A DNA stretch of 64,000 nucleotides from Ancylobacter tetraedralis. GTDB lineage: Bacteria > Pseudomonadota > Alphaproteobacteria > Rhizobiales > Xanthobacteraceae. The translations under genes and the position numbers were made by a program. The notes beneath the pieces were generated by a model, which worked only from the letters and a program-made list of their open reading frames with translations, did no database searches and was not told where the DNA came from. Below are positions 62,039-64,000 of this stretch, one piece after another. The stretch spans positions 1-64,000 of the forward strand of contig NZ_JACICD010000005.1 of assembly GCF_014195655.1 (NCBI RefSeq), written 5' to 3'. The number at the start of each line of letters is the position of its first letter. Within the stretch, counting starts at the first letter, position 1.

Positions 62039-62126
62039 TGTACCGGCCCTGAGGCGGTACATCCAACGGGTTCGGCTCAGACGAGAGGACCCGCCCCTGC
62101 ATGTCGCTTTGAACTGAGGATATGCC
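62039..62126 (+). promoter_or_regulatory. ROSE-like RNA thermometer
   Basis: Leader of the Hsp20 gene. Hairpin 1: TGTACCG (62039-62045)/CGGTACA (62055-62061). Hairpin 2: CGGGT (62067-62071)/ACCCG (62089-62093). Hairpin 3: ATGTCGCT (62101-62108) pairs with AGGATAT (62117-62123) leaving the G of TCGCT bulged, which hides the AGGA ribosome site. The TCGCT/AGGA pairing is the ROSE hallmark (UYGCU). Opening on heating would allow translation. Confidence 0.78.
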
Positions 62127-62609
62127 ATGCGTACGTTCGACTTTTCCCCCCTCCACCGTTCCACCGTCGGCTTCGACCGGCTGTTCTCGCTGCTCGACCA
62201 AGTCGGCAACGTGGATACCGGCACGACCTATCCGCCCTACAATATCGAGCGGACGGGCGAGAATGCCTATCGCATCACCGTCGCGGTCGCCGGCTTCACC
62301 GATCAGGATCTCGATCTCGAGGTGAAGGAGAATACCTTGTCCATCCGCGGCGAGCGGCGACCCGACGTCTCCGCCAAGGGCGGCGAGGTGCTCTATCAGG
62401 GCATCGCCGCGCGCGCCTTCGAGCGCCGCTTCCAGCTTGCCGACCATGTGGAAGTACGAGGCGCCAGCCTTGCCAACGGCCTGCTGCATGTCGATCTCGT
62501 GCGCGAGATTCCCGAGGCGATGAAGCCCCGGTCGATTCCGATCACGGTCGGCGTTTCCGCTCCCCGCGCGATCGAGGCCAAAACGGCCGCGGCGAAAGCG
62601 GCAGCCTAG
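62127..62609 (+). CDS. Small heat-shock protein (Hsp20/IbpA family)
   Basis: A 160-residue ATP-independent chaperone that holds unfolding proteins. The alpha-crystallin domain spans about 35-135 ('YNIERTGENAYRITVAVAGF', 'LSIRGERRPD', 'NGLLHVDLVREIPEAMKPR'). The Ala/Lys-rich tail is the flexible C-terminus. Controlled by the preceding RpoH-type promoter and ROSE-like leader. Confidence 0.95.
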   Translation: MRTFDFSPLHRSTVGFDRLFSLLDQVGNVDTGTTYPPYNIERTGENAYRITVAVAGFTDQDLDLEVKENTLSIRGERRPDVSAKGGEVLYQGIAARAFERRFQLADHVEVRGASLANGLLHVDLVREIPEAMKPRSIPITVGVSAPRAIEAKTAAAKAAA

Positions 62610-62762
62610 CATTGACGCTCCAGCCGCGGCGAAAGCGGCGGCCGGCCGGGCATCGACGCTGCCGACCTGTCGCCCGCGGTCACCTCGCCTCCGCACGAGC
62701 GGGGCATGTCGAGGGCGACCATCCACACGGCGTCCCGGGAAACCGGGGCGCCTTTTCCGGTT

Positions 62763-63770
62763 TCACGGAGCCAGGACAGGCGTACCGGGCGGAGCGGTGT
62801 CCTGCGGCGCCGTCTCCGTGGCCGCCGTGCCCCGCACCACCACCGAGGCCGTGCCGGCAGAAGGCTGACCGCCACCCGTCCCGGTTCCCACACCCGTCTT
62901 GCTGGTCGTTGCCGTGGGCCCAGCGGCAGCGGGGGCCGGCGTCGCGCCAGTGCCCGGCGGCACGGCAACGCCCGGAATGACCCGCACGCCTCCTGCCGGC
63001 GCCACCGCATCCTCCGCGGGCTTGGAAGCCTCCTGTTTGCCCGCCTCCTGCTTTGCCGCCTCGGGCGGGGAACCGGGGGGCGCTGAAGCGGGCAGCGATT
63101 GAGCGGAAGGCGGCGCGGAAGGCGGCGACGGATCCGGCGCGATGACCGGCGTCGCCGGCGCGACGGACGGCTCGATGGGCGCCGAGGCGGGAACGGTGGC
63201 GACCTCCGGCGGCCGGGCCGGGGGGCGTGGCACGGCGCGCGGCACGTTCGCGACCGGCGGCGCGGAAACGGCCGGTGGGGGGGCATAGCGGCGCTCATCC
63301 GGCGCGGGGCCGAGCGGCCGCATCGCCAGGATCTGGCCGGAGCCGATATCGATGCGCACGCGCTGCCGGGTTCCACGGGGGTCGGTGGCATCGACCACAT
63401 AGGTGGGACCATCGGCGCGCACACGCCCGATCGCCCGCATGCCCATGGAGCGCAGCATCGGCTCGACATCCTGCGGCGGCAGCCCCCCCCGCGACCCGTA
63501 AGCCGGCGGCGGGCCATAGATCGGCGGGGGACCGTAGACTGGCGGAGGGCCGTAAACAGGTGGGGGGCCGGGATAATAGCCGGGCGGCGGGCCATCGTAG
63601 CGATCGACATAGACACCGCCGAAGGGCCGGAAATAGACCTGCGCGCCGGCGGGCGACACGGCCAGCCCGGCCATTCCCGCGGCCAGCGGCAGCAACAGGG
63701 CACAAGGCAGGCGCCGCACCCGCCGCGACCGGCGGAAGATCGCGATGGCAGACGAAAGGACTGGCTTCAT
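62763..63770 (-). CDS. Secreted Pro-rich protein with PepSY-like domain
   Basis: A 335-residue protein from ATG 63770. A signal peptide (cleavage near SPAGAQ) is followed by a tandem YGPPPVYGPPPVYGPPPIYG tract, a domain 'VEPMLRSMGMRAIGRVRADG' through 'RVRIDIGSGQILAM' that parallels the C-terminus of the 61448-61882 protein, and a long low-complexity Pro/Ala/Thr tail. Probably envelope-located; function unknown. Confidence 0.72.
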   Translation of the reverse strand: MKPVLSSAIAIFRRSRRVRRLPCALLLPLAAGMAGLAVSPAGAQVYFRPFGGVYVDRYDGPPPGYYPGPPPVYGPPPVYGPPPIYGPPPAYGSRGGLPPQDVEPMLRSMGMRAIGRVRADGPTYVVDATDPRGTRQRVRIDIGSGQILAMRPLGPAPDERRYAPPPAVSAPPVANVPRAVPRPPARPPEVATVPASAPIEPSVAPATPVIAPDPSPPSAPPSAQSLPASAPPGSPPEAAKQEAGKQEASKPAEDAVAPAGGVRVIPGVAVPPGTGATPAPAAAGPTATTSKTGVGTGTGGGQPSAGTASVVVRGTAATETAPQDTAPPGTPVLAP

Positions 63771-64000
63771 GGGCAGCGTCCAGGCTGAATCGTTCCGAAA
63801 GGTCATTGAAGGCAGCGAATGCGGCGCGGGCGAGACCGCGGCTCCGGCCGGCACTCCCCGCCGGGACACCCGCCGATCCGGCGCCGCGCGGCGCCCGCCC
63901 GGCGCGGCACTGTGCCTCAATTACGCCCAATCCAGACAGCGCCGGCCGGGCAATGGCGTTGCGCCAACGGGCATATCCCCTTAACGTTCATTGCGCCGGG
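63771..64000. other. Right edge, no gene
   Basis: 230 bases upstream of the Pro-rich protein gene. GC-rich with no supported gene; it should contain that gene's promoter. Confidence 0.4.

Overview
The window is high-GC DNA, and almost every gene has strongly GC-biased third codon positions. Several markers point to an alphaproteobacterium of the order Hyphomicrobiales: cpdR, an ECF biotin transporter bioMNY, a RopB/Omp25-type barrel protein, a ROSE-type RNA thermometer with an alphaproteobacterial heat-shock promoter, and small RNAs with the UUUCCUCCCU core of the alpha-r8/suhB (MmgR) family. A Xanthobacteraceae-like genome would fit, but that placement is inference. The first ~105 bases are a C-rich low-complexity run and look like an assembly edge.

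Layout. 0.2-3.8 kb: polyamine-type ABC transporter (permease, ATPase, binding protein; second permease not in the window). 4-12.3 kb: mostly minus-strand housekeeping and accessory genes (LysR regulator, ferredoxin reductase-like flavoprotein, PlsC acyltransferase, adenine deaminase, bestrophin-like channel, aldo/keto reductase, DeoR/GlpR regulator). 12.4-15.7 kb: four-gene operon bioM-bioN-bioY-acyl-CoA/AMP ligase. 15.8-26.3 kb: TetR/EamA exporter pair, second aldo/keto reductase, degenerate-NUDIX regulator (NadQ/NrtR-like), oligoendopeptidase F, small secreted proteins, GGDEF-EAL protein, outer-membrane barrel. 26.9-38.8 kb: TetR-aminotransferase pair, then a TetR regulator divergent from a plus-strand run of trimethylamine-dehydrogenase-like flavoprotein, MFS transporter and a complete five-gene peptide/opine-type ABC transporter. 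38.8-52.3 kb: a catabolic neighbourhood read leftwards from 49.7 kb (Rieske oxygenase, XRE-cupin regulator, FAD oxidoreductase, four-gene polyamine-type ABC transporter, class II aldolase-like protein, then a CocE-type hydrolase) and rightwards from 50.0 kb (ThDP decarboxylase and a formaldehyde-activating-enzyme homologue).

52.7-56.1 kb is a decayed mobile patch: two serine-recombinase C-terminal remnants and an IS66 transposase remnant around an XRE regulator/SDR pair, next to tRNA-Val(GAC). 56.2-60.4 kb carries cpdR, an N-formylglutamate amidohydrolase-family gene, three consecutive alpha-r8/suhB-like small RNAs on the minus strand, and a HisN/SuhB-family phosphatase. 60.4-63.8 kb holds an alpha/beta hydrolase and two related secreted Pro-rich proteins flanking a small heat-shock gene under a heat-shock promoter and RNA thermometer.

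The two most notable items are the triplicated small-RNA locus at 58.2-59.25 kb, whose 5' stem changes on both sides while its loop is constant, and the 41.2-52.3 kb gene set, which could oxidatively demethylate an imported nitrogen compound and includes a Fae homologue lacking the expected catalytic histidine.
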